Origin: Sphaerotilus mobilis
Lineage (GTDB): Bacteria; Pseudomonadota; Gammaproteobacteria; Burkholderiales; Burkholderiaceae_C
Assembly: GCF_004216565.1 (NCBI RefSeq)
Contig: NZ_SGWV01000010.1
Location: 124,001 to 188,000, forward strand
Direction of reading: 5' to 3'
DNA length: 64,000 nucleotides
The notes under the pieces: model-generated
What the model saw: only the letters and a program-made list of their open reading frames with translations
What the model was told of the DNA's origin: nothing
Database searches by the model: none
In this document: positions 33,806-41,889 of the stretch, piece by piece
Layout of the letters: each line of letters starts with the position of its first letter
Numbering within the stretch: the first letter of the stretch is position 1
Position numbers and translations under genes: made by a program

Positions 33806-34657
33806 ATGACTCGCTGGACCACCCGTCGTTTCCTGAAGACCGCTGGCTTTGTCGCCGCCGCCCTCGTGCTTGCCGCCTGCGGCAAGAAGGAAGAAGCCGC
33901 GCCGGCCGCTGCCGCCGCCTCGGCCCCGCCGCCCCCGCCGCCGGCCAAGGTCTACGTGATCGGCACCGATGCGGCCTACGCGCCCTTCGAGTCGCAGAAC
34001 GAGAAGGGCGAGATCGTCGGCTTCTCGATGGACATCCTGAGCGCCGTGGCGGCCAAGGGCGGCTTCGAGATCAAGTTCGTCAACACCCCGTGGGAAGGCA
34101 TCTTCAACAGCCTGCAGCAGGGCGACCGTGACGCGCTGATCTCGTCGATCACCATCACCGAAGAGCGCAAGCAGACGATGGACTTCAGCGCGCCCTACTT
34201 CGACGCCGAGCAGCTGATCGCCGTCAAGGAGACCAGCAAGGTCGCCAAGTTCGCCGACCTGAAGAAGCTCAAGGTGGGCGTGCAGACCGGCACGACCGGT
34301 GACGAGGTCGTCAGCAAGCTGCTGGGCAAGACCAACACCAACGTCAAGCGTTTCGAGTCGACCCCGCTGGCGCTCAAGGAACTGCAGTCGGGCGGCGTCG
34401 ATGCCGTCGTGGCCGACAACGGCGTGGTCATCCACTACGTCGCCAACAACCCGGCCGACAAGTTCAAGACCGTCGCCGACAAGACCAGCTTCGCGCCCGA
34501 GCAGTACGGCATCGCCGTGAAGAAGGGCAACACCGAGCTGCTGGAGAAGATCAACAAGGGCCTGGCCGACATCAAGGCCGATGGCAGCTACGACCAGGTC
34601 TTCGCGAAGTACTTCGGCGCGGCCCCGGCGGCTGCGGCGGACGCGGCTTCGAAGTAA
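33806..34657 (+). CDS. Amino acid ABC transporter substrate-binding lipoprotein
   Basis: 283 residues with AAGGA upstream of ATG 33806. A twin-Arg-containing start (MTRWTTRRFLKTAG) leads to a lipobox VLAAC at Cys25, then a Lys/Ala/Pro linker. The mature part is a family 3 solute-binding protein: GTDAAYAPFESQNEKGEIVG, FSMDILSAVA, LKVGVQTGTTGDEVV and YGIAVKKGNTELLEKIN. Substrate is likely a polar or basic amino acid. A -10-like TACACT lies at 33736-33741 and a strong terminator follows at 34681. The permease gene follows after the terminator, and no ATPase gene is in the window, so the transporter is incomplete here. Confidence 0.95.
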   Translation: MTRWTTRRFLKTAGFVAAALVLAACGKKEEAAPAAAAASAPPPPPPAKVYVIGTDAAYAPFESQNEKGEIVGFSMDILSAVAAKGGFEIKFVNTPWEGIFNSLQQGDRDALISSITITEERKQTMDFSAPYFDAEQLIAVKETSKVAKFADLKKLKVGVQTGTTGDEVVSKLLGKTNTNVKRFESTPLALKELQSGGVDAVVADNGVVIHYVANNPADKFKTVADKTSFAPEQYGIAVKKGNTELLEKINKGLADIKADGSYDQVFAKYFGAAPAAAADAASK

Positions 34658-34680
34658 GCCCAGGCGTTTCCAGCACCACA

Positions 34681-34706
34681 AGGCGGGCCTGCGGGCCCGC
34701 CTTTTT
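34681..34706 (+). terminator. Rho-independent terminator
   Basis: AGGCGGGCC pairs perfectly with GGCCCGCCT around a TGCG loop and is followed by a run of T (34702-34706). It lies 24 bases after the substrate-binding protein stop, separating it from the permease or attenuating read-through. Confidence 0.85.
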
Positions 34707-34797
34707 CATGCCTGCGCCCCAGGCGTCTACCCGGGCAGGCCCGGCTTTTGCTGCGTGGGTGCCGACCTAAACTGGCGGGCGTCACAGGAGACTGCAA

Positions 34798-35550
34798 GTG
34801 GATCTGCGTTGGGAAATCCTGGCGGGCTATGGCCCGCTGTTCGTCGAAGGCGTGCTGATGACCATCAAGCTCACGCTGGTGGCGATCGGTGCCGGCATGG
34901 CGCTGGGCATCGTCTTCGGCCTGGTCAGCAGCTCCGGCGACGCACCACCACCCCGCAGCACCGGCGCACGTTGGGGCATGAAGTCGCTGCGCGGCCTGAC
35001 CATCGGCTACGTCACCTTCTTCCGCGGCACGCCGCTGTTCGTGCAGATCCTGCTGGTGCACTTCGCGCTGATGCCCGCGCTGATCCACCCGGATCACGGC
35101 CTGCTGCTGGCCGGCGAGTCCGCGCGCACCTTCCGGCAGGAACACGGCGCCTTCTTCTCGGGCTGTCTGGCGCTGAGCCTGAATGCCGGGGCCTACATCA
35201 GCGAGATCTTCCGCGCCGGCATCCAGAGCATCCACCGCGGCCAGACGCAGGCCGGCTACAGCCTGGGCCTGACCCACGCCCAGGCGATGCGCTTCGTGAT
35301 CCTGCCGCAGGCCTTCCGCCGCATGGTGCCGGCGCTGGTCAACGAGGGCGTCACGCTGATCAAGGACTCGTCCCTGGTCTCCGCCATCGGCTTGGCCGAA
35401 CTCGCACTCGCCGCCCGCACCGTGGCCGGCGCCTACTCACGCTACTGGGAACCCTACCTGGCGATCTCGGTGATCTACCTGATCCTGACGCTGGCGCTGT
35501 CGGCCTTCGCGAAGCGGCTGGAGGCGCCGGCGCATCTGCGGGGTCGGTGA
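34798..35550 (+). CDS. Polar amino acid ABC transporter permease
   Basis: 250 residues from GTG 34798, with CAGGAG seven bases upstream. It has the N-terminal FVEGVLMTIKLTLVAIGAGM typical of the His/Glu/Gln/Arg/opine permease family and about five membrane segments. The cytoplasmic EAA loop reads QAGYSLGLTHAQAMRFVILP and would contact the ATPase. An extended periplasmic loop (about 98-120) separates helices 2 and 3. Together with the preceding substrate-binding lipoprotein it forms part of one uptake system; the ATP-binding subunit must be encoded elsewhere. It is followed by a tandem intergenic repeat and convergent xerD. Confidence 0.94.
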   Translation: MDLRWEILAGYGPLFVEGVLMTIKLTLVAIGAGMALGIVFGLVSSSGDAPPPRSTGARWGMKSLRGLTIGYVTFFRGTPLFVQILLVHFALMPALIHPDHGLLLAGESARTFRQEHGAFFSGCLALSLNAGAYISEIFRAGIQSIHRGQTQAGYSLGLTHAQAMRFVILPQAFRRMVPALVNEGVTLIKDSSLVSAIGLAELALAARTVAGAYSRYWEPYLAISVIYLILTLALSAFAKRLEAPAHLRGR

Positions 35551-35600
35551 GCTGGTTGGGGCGCGGGCCGAGCGCCGGGCCGCCCCAAGCCGGCCCTCAG

Positions 35601-35702
35601 CCCCCTTGGGGGGCGCGTCACGCGTACCCGCGTGACCGGGGACACCACTCACCCCCTTGGGCGGCGCGTCCCGCGTACCCGCGTGACCGGGGGCACCACT
35701 CA
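35601..35702 (-). repeat. Tandem two-hairpin intergenic element, two units of 51 bp
   Basis: Units 35601-35651 and 35652-35702 differ at few positions. Each contains, read leftward, a stem with GGTA loop (unit 1: arms GTCACGCG/CGCGTGAC, 35617-35636) and then a C5/G5 stem. A partial third copy starts at 35703 within the xerD 3' end, and the xerD stop codon lies at the unit end. The same architecture recurs at 53867-53903. It looks like a REP/BIME-type element at gene 3' ends. Confidence 0.75.
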
Positions 35703-36659
35703 CCCCCTCGGGTGATGCTTCGCATGCAGCACCTTCAGCCGCTCGCGCGCCACATGCGTGTAGATCTGCGTCGTCGAGATGTCGGCGTGACCCAGCAGCA
35801 GTTGCACGGCGCGCAGGTCGGCGCCGTGGTTGAGCAGGTGGGTGGCGAAGGCGTGGCGCAGCGTGTGGGGTGACAGCGGGGTGGTGATGCCCGCCGTGCG
35901 GGCGTGTTTCTTGACGAGGTTCCAGGCCATCTGGCGGGTCATGCCGGCGCCGCGCACGGTGACGAAGAGGTCGTCGCAGGTGCGGCCGTGCAGCAGCGCA
36001 GGGCGGGACTCGGCGAGGTAGCGGACCAGCCAGTGACGGGCCTCTTCGCCAAAAGGCACGAGGCGTTCCTTGCTGCCCTTGCCGAGCACCTTGAGCACCT
36101 GGTCGTCCAGATGCAGCAGCAGCAGGCGCACGCCCACCAGCTCGCTGACGCGCAGGCCGGCGCCGTACATCAGCTCGAACATCGCGCGGTCGCGCAGGCC
36201 CAGCGGCGTGTCGACGTCGGGGGCCGCCAGCAGGGCCTCGACCTGGGCCTCGCTGAGGCTGCGCGGCAGGCGCTGGGGCTTGCGCGCGGCGCTCATCTTC
36301 AGGGTCGGGTCGGCGGTGCACAGCGACTCGCGCAAGGCCCAGCGGTAGAAGCGCTTGTAGACCGTCAGGCGGCGGTTGGCGGTGGTGGCCTTGGTGACAC
36401 CGTGGCGCGCGGCCATGACCGCCATCAGTTGCCAGTCGACGGCACCCAGCAGCTCGGGCGCCGGGTCCTGCAAGGCCAGACCACCGGCGAGGCCCTGCAG
36501 GTCACGCCGGTAGGCCGCCAGCGTGTTGCGCGACAGGCCGTCCTCCAGCCAGAGCGCATCGAGGAAGCGGTCGATGACCGCTTGGTCGATCGACCGCACA
36601 ACGGATTGCACGACCGGTGCGGCGACCTTCGGCGCGAGCGCCTTCCTGGCCGTGGCCAT
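35700..36659 (-). CDS. xerD: Tyrosine recombinase XerD
   Basis: 319 residues. The N-terminal SAM-like core-binding domain includes IDRFLDALWLEDGLSRNTLA. The catalytic domain keeps the tyrosine-recombinase set: Arg in GAGLRVSEL, Lys in LGKGSKERLVPF, His265 and Arg268 in PHTLRHAFATHLL, His291 in LLGHADIST and nucleophile Tyr300 in TTQIYTHV. With XerC it resolves chromosome dimers at dif. It is adjacent to no other integrase features and is probably the housekeeping enzyme. Its start lies four bases after the stop of the Bug-type receptor gene, suggesting co-transcription. Confidence 0.93.
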   Translation of the reverse strand: MATARKALAPKVAAPVVQSVVRSIDQAVIDRFLDALWLEDGLSRNTLAAYRRDLQGLAGGLALQDPAPELLGAVDWQLMAVMAARHGVTKATTANRRLTVYKRFYRWALRESLCTADPTLKMSAARKPQRLPRSLSEAQVEALLAAPDVDTPLGLRDRAMFELMYGAGLRVSELVGVRLLLLHLDDQVLKVLGKGSKERLVPFGEEARHWLVRYLAESRPALLHGRTCDDLFVTVRGAGMTRQMAWNLVKKHARTAGITTPLSPHTLRHAFATHLLNHGADLRAVQLLLGHADISTTQIYTHVARERLKVLHAKHHPRG

Positions 36660-36663
36660 CGGC

Positions 36664-37647
36664 TCAATCGAGCTTGAGCTTCTGCTGTTCGACGACCTTC
36701 TTGTAGACCTCGAACTCGGCCTTGATCTGGGCCGCGAACTGCTCGGGCGTGTTGAGCACCAGCACCGAACCGGTGCCCTCGATGCGCTGGCGCACGGCCG
36801 GGTCCTCGGCGGTCTGCTTGACCGCCGCGTGGATCTTGTCGACGACTTCCTTGCTGAGGCCCTTGGGGCCGTGGATGCCGTAATACGCCATGCGGTTGAC
36901 GGGCTCCAGGCCGATCTCCTTGAAGGTCGGCACGTCGGGCAGCACCGCGAGGCGCTGCGGCGCGGCGACGACGATGGGGATCAGCCGGCCGTCCTTGATG
37001 AAGGGCAGTGCCGAAGGCAGGTTGTCGAAGATCATGGGCACCTGCCCGGCCACCGTGTCGTTGAGCGCCGGCCCGGCACCGCGGTAGGGGATGTGCGTCA
37101 CGAAGACACCGGCCAGGCTCTTGTAGAGCTCCATCTGCAGGTGGCCGATGCCGCCGGTGCCGGAACTGGCGAAGCTGTAGCGGCCGGGGCTCTTCTTGAG
37201 CACCTCGAGAAAGGTCTTGTAGTCGCGTGCCGGGAAGCTCGGGTGAACGGCGATCACGTTGGGCGTGGCGGCCACGTTGATGATGGCCGTGAAGTCGGTG
37301 ATCGGGTTGTAGGGCGTGCGCGGGTTGATGGCCGGGTTGGCCGCCGTCGTCGAGACCGTCGCGACCGCCAGCGTGTAGCCGTCTGCTGGGGCCTTGGCGA
37401 CCTGGTCGGCACCGATGATGCCGCCGCCACCGGCCTTGTTCTCGACCACCATGGTCTGGCCCAGCGCTGGGCCGATTTTCTCGGCCAGCGTGCGGGCGAC
37501 GATGTCGGTGGTGCCACCGGGTGCGAAGGGCACCACCAGCCGGACCGGCTTGGCCGGCCAGGCCTGGGCCTGGACCGCCAGAGGCGTCGCCAGGATGCCG
37601 GCGACGAGGCAGGCGTGGCGAATGAGCGAGCGACGTGACGTGTGCAT
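36664..37647 (-). CDS. Bug-family tripartite tricarboxylate transporter receptor
   Basis: 327 residues from ATG 37647; the signal peptide starts [17 protein letters not shown] and ends VQAQA. The mature protein begins [20 protein letters not shown], the hallmark of Bug receptors, followed by [20 protein letters not shown] and [19 protein letters not shown]. These periplasmic proteins bind carboxylates or related organic acids and are greatly expanded in Burkholderiales, usually without adjacent TctAB membrane genes, as here. The ligand cannot be deduced. It is divergent from the AEC-family carrier gene and directly upstream of xerD. Confidence 0.95.
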   Translation of the reverse strand: MHTSRRSLIRHACLVAGILATPLAVQAQAWPAKPVRLVVPFAPGGTTDIVARTLAEKIGPALGQTMVVENKAGGGGIIGADQVAKAPADGYTLAVATVSTTAANPAINPRTPYNPITDFTAIINVAATPNVIAVHPSFPARDYKTFLEVLKKSPGRYSFASSGTGGIGHLQMELYKSLAGVFVTHIPYRGAGPALNDTVAGQVPMIFDNLPSALPFIKDGRLIPIVVAAPQRLAVLPDVPTFKEIGLEPVNRMAYYGIHGPKGLSKEVVDKIHAAVKQTAEDPAVRQRIEGTGSVLVLNTPEQFAAQIKAEFEVYKKVVEQQKLKLD

Positions 37648-37784
37648 GGGGTCTCCAGACAGAGGACGTGGGGCTGATGGCGTGGGCCAGCTTGTCTGGC
37701 CGATGCTGCAGCCTGCGAGCTTCGCTGCGCATTGTGGTTCCTGCGCACAAGGGCAAACCACGAGCCACGGCTAAGCTTCCACGC

Positions 37785-38696
37785 ATGTTGACCCATGCCT
37801 TGCTGCTGCTGCCGGACTTCCTGCTGATCGTCGTCGGCTTCCTGGTCTGCCGCCACACCGCGCTGGACCGCGAGGTCTGGTCGGCCGCCGAGAGGCTGGT
37901 CTATTGGTTGCTGTTCCCGGTGCTGCTGTTCGGCTCGATCGTGCGGACGCCGCTGGCCCCGGCGGCCACGATCAGCCTGGCCACCGGCGGCGTCGCGGTC
38001 GTTGCCATCGGCATCGGCCTGACCGTGCTGATGCGACGCTGGCCCGGCATCGACGCGCTGCGGCTGGCTTCGGGGGCGCAGGTCGCCTTCCGCTTCAACT
38101 CCTATGTCGCGCTGGCCCTGGCCGAGCGCCTGGGCGGCGCCCCCGGCGTCGCCTGGATCGCCTTGCTGATCGCGCTGTGCGTGCCACTGTGCAACCTCGG
38201 CGCGGTCTGGTCACTGGCCCGCCACGGCGGTCACGACACGCGGCGCGAGCTCCTGCGCAACCCCCTGATCATCGCCACCGTCACCGGACTGATCGCCAAT
38301 CAGGCCGGCCTGGTGCTGCCTGACCCGGTCCAGACCACCTTGTCGCGCATTGGCTCGGCGGCCTTGCCGCTCGGACTGATGGCGGTCGGCGCCGGGCTGC
38401 AGTTCGGTGGCCTTCAGCAGGCGCCGAAACTCGCCGCATCGCTGCTGGCGATCCGCCACCTGGTGCTGCCGGCGGTGGCGCTGGGCCTGGGTCTGCTGCT
38501 GGGGTTGCCGACCGGACAGGCACAGATCCTGCTGGCCTTCTCGGCGCTGCCCACGGCCTCCAGCTGCTACGTGCTGGCCGCCCGGATGGGCGGCGACGGC
38601 CCGTATGTGGCGGGCCTGGTCACCGCGTCGACCCTGCTGGGCATGTTCAGCGTGCCGCTGGCGATGATCGCGTTCGCAGCGCTGCACGGCCACTGA
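37785..38696 (+). CDS. AEC family transporter (auxin efflux carrier type)
   Basis: 303 residues with about ten hydrophobic segments in two five-helix halves. Start MLTHALLLLPDFLLIVVGFL and later WIALLIALCVPLCNLGAVW and FSALPTASSCYVLAARMGGD fit AEC carriers; the last resembles the crossing motif with Pro at the substrate site. Members move malate, other organic acids or amino acids with sodium or protons; the substrate here is unknown. The gene is divergent from the Bug receptor with a 137-bp gap. It ends 293 bases before puuD. Confidence 0.92.
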   Translation: MLTHALLLLPDFLLIVVGFLVCRHTALDREVWSAAERLVYWLLFPVLLFGSIVRTPLAPAATISLATGGVAVVAIGIGLTVLMRRWPGIDALRLASGAQVAFRFNSYVALALAERLGGAPGVAWIALLIALCVPLCNLGAVWSLARHGGHDTRRELLRNPLIIATVTGLIANQAGLVLPDPVQTTLSRIGSAALPLGLMAVGAGLQFGGLQQAPKLAASLLAIRHLVLPAVALGLGLLLGLPTGQAQILLAFSALPTASSCYVLAARMGGDGPYVAGLVTASTLLGMFSVPLAMIAFAALHGH

Positions 38697-38989
38697 CCGC
38701 GCGGCGCCCGCGAGCGCCGACCCGCGTCCAGCGACCGCCGGGCAGGCCGGATCAGGGTCGATCCGGATCTTGCATCGTGCACGGATGTGTATACACTTTC
38801 TCCACGTCGCCGCGGAGCCCGGCCATCGACGCAGTCCCTTGAGGACCGCCCCGATGCCCCGGTCGCGACGTTCGCTCCTCACAGAGCCCGCTGTGGTGAG
38901 GGGAAGGTGCCCAGCCTCGTGCGCGGCGCTTTCCCACCCACATCCGCGTGTCCCGGAACAAGCTCGGGACCGCACAGCGTGAGGACGCG
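38697..38989 (+). promoter_or_regulatory. puuD upstream region: GTGTATACAC palindrome and structured leader
   Basis: Perfect 10-bp palindrome GTGTATACAC at 38787-38796, followed by TTTC; TATACA or TACACT inside it could be a -10. If so, the leader is about 190 bases and contains stems CCTCAC/GTGAGG (38877-38901) and TCCCG/CGGGA (around 38950-38968). This fits an operator-controlled promoter with a folded 5' leader. No known riboswitch is recognised. Confidence 0.45.
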
Positions 38990-40195
38990 ATGGAAACCTA
39001 CCTGCTCGACTGGGCCAACCTGCTGTTGCGCTGGGTCCATGTCATCACGGCGATCGCCTGGATCGGCTCGTCGTTCTACTTCGTCTTTCTCGACAACAGC
39101 CTGACGAAGCCGACCGCGCCGGACCTCGTCGGCAAGGGCGTCGACGGCGAACTCTGGGCCGTGCACGGCGGCGGCTTCTACAACCCGCAGAAGTACCTCG
39201 TCGCACCGAAGTCCCTGCCGCAGAACCTGCACTGGTTCTTCTGGGAGAGCTACAGCACCTGGCTGAGCGGCTTCGGCCTGTTCACGGTGCTCTACCTGTT
39301 CAACGCCGGCACCTTCCTGGTCGACAAGAGCGTGCATGACTGGTCACCGGGCGTGGCGATTGCTGCCTCGCTGGGCTTCCTGGCGGCCTTCTGGTTCGTC
39401 TACGACCTGATCTGCCGCAGCCTGGGCCAGAAGAAGAACGGCGACCTGCTGGTCGGCCTGGGCGTGACGGTCTTCATCGTCGCCGCCACCTGGCTGGCCT
39501 GCCAGCTCTTTGCCGGCCGTGCGGCCTTCCTGCTGATGGGCGCGATGATCGCCACCGCGATGAGCGCCAACGTGTTCGTCTGGATCATCCCCGGCCAGCG
39601 CACCGTCATCGCGCAGATGAAGGCGGGCCAGCCGGTCGACCCGATCCACGGCCAGCGCGCCAAGCAGCGCAGCGTGCACAACACCTACTTCACGCTGCCG
39701 GTGCTGATCGCGATGCTGTCCAACCACTACGGCTGGCTCTATCAAGGTCCGAACAACTGGCTGGTGCTGGTGCTGCTGATGCTGGCCGGCGCGCTGATCC
39801 GACACAGCTTCGTGGCCCGCCACAAGGCCCTGGTGCTGGGCCAGCCGGTGCCCTGGAAACAGGCCGGTGCGGGCGTTGTCGTGCTGCTGGGCCTGGTGGT
39901 CTGGCTGGCACCGGCGCCGCAGAGCGCCGCGCAGAAGGCCGCACAGGCTCAGCCGGTGAGCCATGCCCAGGTCGCACAGGTCGTGCAGCAGCGCTGCGTG
40001 ATGTGCCACAACGAGCAGCTGCAGAACAAGGGCGTTGCGCTGCACACGCCGGCGCTCCTCAAGCAGCACGCCCAGGCCGTCTACCAGCAGGCTGTCGTGC
40101 TCAAGCTCATGCCGCAGAACAACGCCACCCAGATCACCGACGACGAACGTGCGCTCATCAAGCGCTGGTTCGAAGCCGGCGCGCCGACGCCCTGA
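38990..40195 (+). CDS. puuD: Membrane urate hydroxylase PuuD with C-terminal cytochrome c domain
   Basis: 401 residues from ATG 38990 (GAGG upstream). The N-terminal membrane part has about eight helices and the conserved LRWVHVITAIAWIGSSFYF and ANVFVWIIPGQRTVIAQMK. A C-terminal mono-haem domain carries CVMCH (336-340) and a Met ligand in LKLMPQN. This family oxidises urate to 5-hydroxyisourate and passes electrons through the cytochrome to the respiratory chain instead of making peroxide. The following permease and deaminase genes agree with a purine-degradation operon. The later ureide enzymes (HIU hydrolase, OHCU decarboxylase, allantoinase) are not in the window. Confidence 0.95.
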   Translation: METYLLDWANLLLRWVHVITAIAWIGSSFYFVFLDNSLTKPTAPDLVGKGVDGELWAVHGGGFYNPQKYLVAPKSLPQNLHWFFWESYSTWLSGFGLFTVLYLFNAGTFLVDKSVHDWSPGVAIAASLGFLAAFWFVYDLICRSLGQKKNGDLLVGLGVTVFIVAATWLACQLFAGRAAFLLMGAMIATAMSANVFVWIIPGQRTVIAQMKAGQPVDPIHGQRAKQRSVHNTYFTLPVLIAMLSNHYGWLYQGPNNWLVLVLLMLAGALIRHSFVARHKALVLGQPVPWKQAGAGVVVLLGLVVWLAPAPQSAAQKAAQAQPVSHAQVAQVVQQRCVMCHNEQLQNKGVALHTPALLKQHAQAVYQQAVVLKLMPQNNATQITDDERALIKRWFEAGAPTP

Positions 40196-40223
40196 ACGGG
40201 CCCGGTTCTTTCAGCAGTTCCGA

Positions 40224-40267
40224 CGACGTTCCACCGACGTCACACCGACGTTCCACCGACGTGACAC
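40224..40267. repeat. 22-bp tandem duplication between puuD and the permease gene
   Basis: CGACGTTCCACCGACGT followed by CACAC (40224-40245) is repeated with one change (GACAC) at 40246-40267. It lies 28 bases after the puuD stop and about 37 before the permease start. ACGT cores recur every 11 bases. It could be a regulator site array or a chance slippage duplication. Confidence 0.7.
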
Positions 40268-40304
40268 AGATGACCCGCCTGGACGGGCACGAGGAGACAC
40301 CACC

Positions 40305-41786
40305 ATGACCGACACCACGATGGACGCGGGCGTACACCCCGTCGACGAGAAGCTGCCCACGCCACGGCTGATGGCACTGGGCTTCCAGCATGTGCTGGTG
40401 ATGTATGCCGGCGCGATCGCGGTGCCGCTGATCGTCGGGCGAGCCCTCAAGCTCAGCCCGGAGCAGGTCGCGCTGCTGATCTCGGCCGACCTGTTCTGCT
40501 GCGGCATCGTCACGCTGATCCAGTCGCTGGGCGTGACGCAATGGTTCGGCATCCGCCTGCCGGTGATGATGGGCGTGACCTTCGCGGCCGTCGGGCCGAT
40601 GGTGGCCATGGCCAACTCGATGCCCGGTGTCGACGGGGCCCGGGCGATCTTCGGGGCCATCATCGCCGCGGGCGTCATCGGCATCTTCATCGCGCCGCTG
40701 GCCAGCCGGATGCTGAGATTCTTCCCGCCCGTGGTGACGGGCACCATCATCGCCATCATCGGCATCAGCCTGATGCGCGTGGGCATCGGCTGGGCGATGG
40801 GCGGCCCGGCCTTCCTGGCCAAGATTCCCGATCCGGCCCACCTGCAGGCCGTGGCCAACGCGAAGGCCGCCGGCACCGCCTTGCCGGTTGGTGCCGCACC
40901 GATGATCGCCAACCCGAACTACGCCGCGCTGGACAACCTCGCGATCGCGGTGTTCGTGCTGGCCTGCATCCTGTTGATCGCCAAGTACGGCCGCGGCTTC
41001 CTGGCCAACATCTCCGTGCTGCTGGGCATCGTGATCGGCGGCGTTGTCGCCACGCTGCTGGGCAAGATGACCTTCGACAAGGTCGGCAGCGCCAGCTGGT
41101 TCGACCTGGTCATGCCCTTCTCCTTCGGCACGCCAACCTTCGACCCGGTGCTGATCGTGACCATGGTGCTGGTGATGATCGTCACCTTCATCGAGTCGAC
41201 CGGCATGTTCCTCGCGCTGAGTGACCTGACCGGCCGCAAGCTGACGCCGCAGAGCCTGACGGCGGGCCTGCGCACCGATGGCCTGGGCACGCTGATCGGC
41301 GGCATCTTCAACACCTTCCCGTACACCAGCTTCTCGCAGAACGTCGGCCTGGTCGGCGTGACCGGCGTGCGCAGCCGCTTCGTCTGTGTCGTCGGCGGCC
41401 TGATCCTGATCGTGCTGGGCCTGATCCCGAAGATGGCCGCGCTGGTCGAGTCGCTGCCGCAGTTCGTGCTGGGTGGCGCGGGCCTGGTGATGTTCGGCAT
41501 GGTCGCGGCCACCGGCATCCGCATCCTCGCGGGCGTGGACTACAAGACCAACAAGAACAACCTCTACATCGTCGCCGTGTCGATCAGCGCGGGCATGATC
41601 CCTCTGGTCGCACCGGCCTGGTCGCAGCACATGCCGCACAGCCTGCACCCGCTGCTGGAGTCGGGCATCCTGCTGACGACGATCTGCGCGGTCATCCTCA
41701 ACCTGTTCTTCAACGGCGGCGGCTCGGCCGAAGCCAGCGAACGCGAGGCCCGCATCGCCGCGATGCAGGCCGAAGGCGGTCACTGA
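40305..41786 (+). CDS. NCS2 nucleobase:cation symporter (xanthine/urate permease)
   Basis: 493 residues; GAGGAG precedes ATG 40305. About 14 hydrophobic segments. NCS2 landmarks are LGFQHVLVMYAGAIAVPLIV, the helix-8 acidic motif in VTFIESTGMFLALSD, and the signature block FNTFPYTSFSQNVGLVGVTG. The Gln/Asn arrangement in QNVGLVGVTGVRSR fits xanthine/urate-specific members rather than uracil permeases. It brings purines across the inner membrane by proton or sodium symport. It lies in one direction with puuD and the deaminase gene, so its substrate is likely xanthine, urate or 8-oxoguanine-related purines. Confidence 0.94.
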   Translation: MTDTTMDAGVHPVDEKLPTPRLMALGFQHVLVMYAGAIAVPLIVGRALKLSPEQVALLISADLFCCGIVTLIQSLGVTQWFGIRLPVMMGVTFAAVGPMVAMANSMPGVDGARAIFGAIIAAGVIGIFIAPLASRMLRFFPPVVTGTIIAIIGISLMRVGIGWAMGGPAFLAKIPDPAHLQAVANAKAAGTALPVGAAPMIANPNYAALDNLAIAVFVLACILLIAKYGRGFLANISVLLGIVIGGVVATLLGKMTFDKVGSASWFDLVMPFSFGTPTFDPVLIVTMVLVMIVTFIESTGMFLALSDLTGRKLTPQSLTAGLRTDGLGTLIGGIFNTFPYTSFSQNVGLVGVTGVRSRFVCVVGGLILIVLGLIPKMAALVESLPQFVLGGAGLVMFGMVAATGIRILAGVDYKTNKNNLYIVAVSISAGMIPLVAPAWSQHMPHSLHPLLESGILLTTICAVILNLFFNGGGSAEASEREARIAAMQAEGGH

Positions 41787-41828
41787 TGCGGTGTGGCGGC
41801 TGCCGCAGCGGCCGCCAACAGCCAGTCG

Positions 41829-41871
41829 GGCCGGTCAGCACCCGAGTCTTGTCGGGGACTGACCGGCCTTT
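41829..41871 (+). terminator. Long hairpin between permease and deaminase genes (terminator or attenuator)
   Basis: GGCCGGTCAG (41829-41838) pairs perfectly with CTGACCGGCC (41859-41868); the loop contains a nested CCCGA/TCGGG stem, and TTT follows. It lies 19 bases before the deaminase ATG, so it may be partial termination or a translational structure. Confidence 0.6.
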
Positions 41872-41889
41872 GCACATGAGGGAAGCCCC

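Noticed and set aside
33806-35550. Complete amino acid ABC importer
   Set aside because: No ATP-binding subunit gene is present next to the receptor and permease genes.
35700-36659. XerD as integrase of a mobile element
   Set aside because: Full XerD sequence with a housekeeping neighbourhood and no attachment repeats or phage genes.
40158-41783. 541-codon frame antisense to the NCS2 permease
   Set aside because: His/Gln/Asp/Arg-rich mirror of membrane helices; the plus strand is the true gene.
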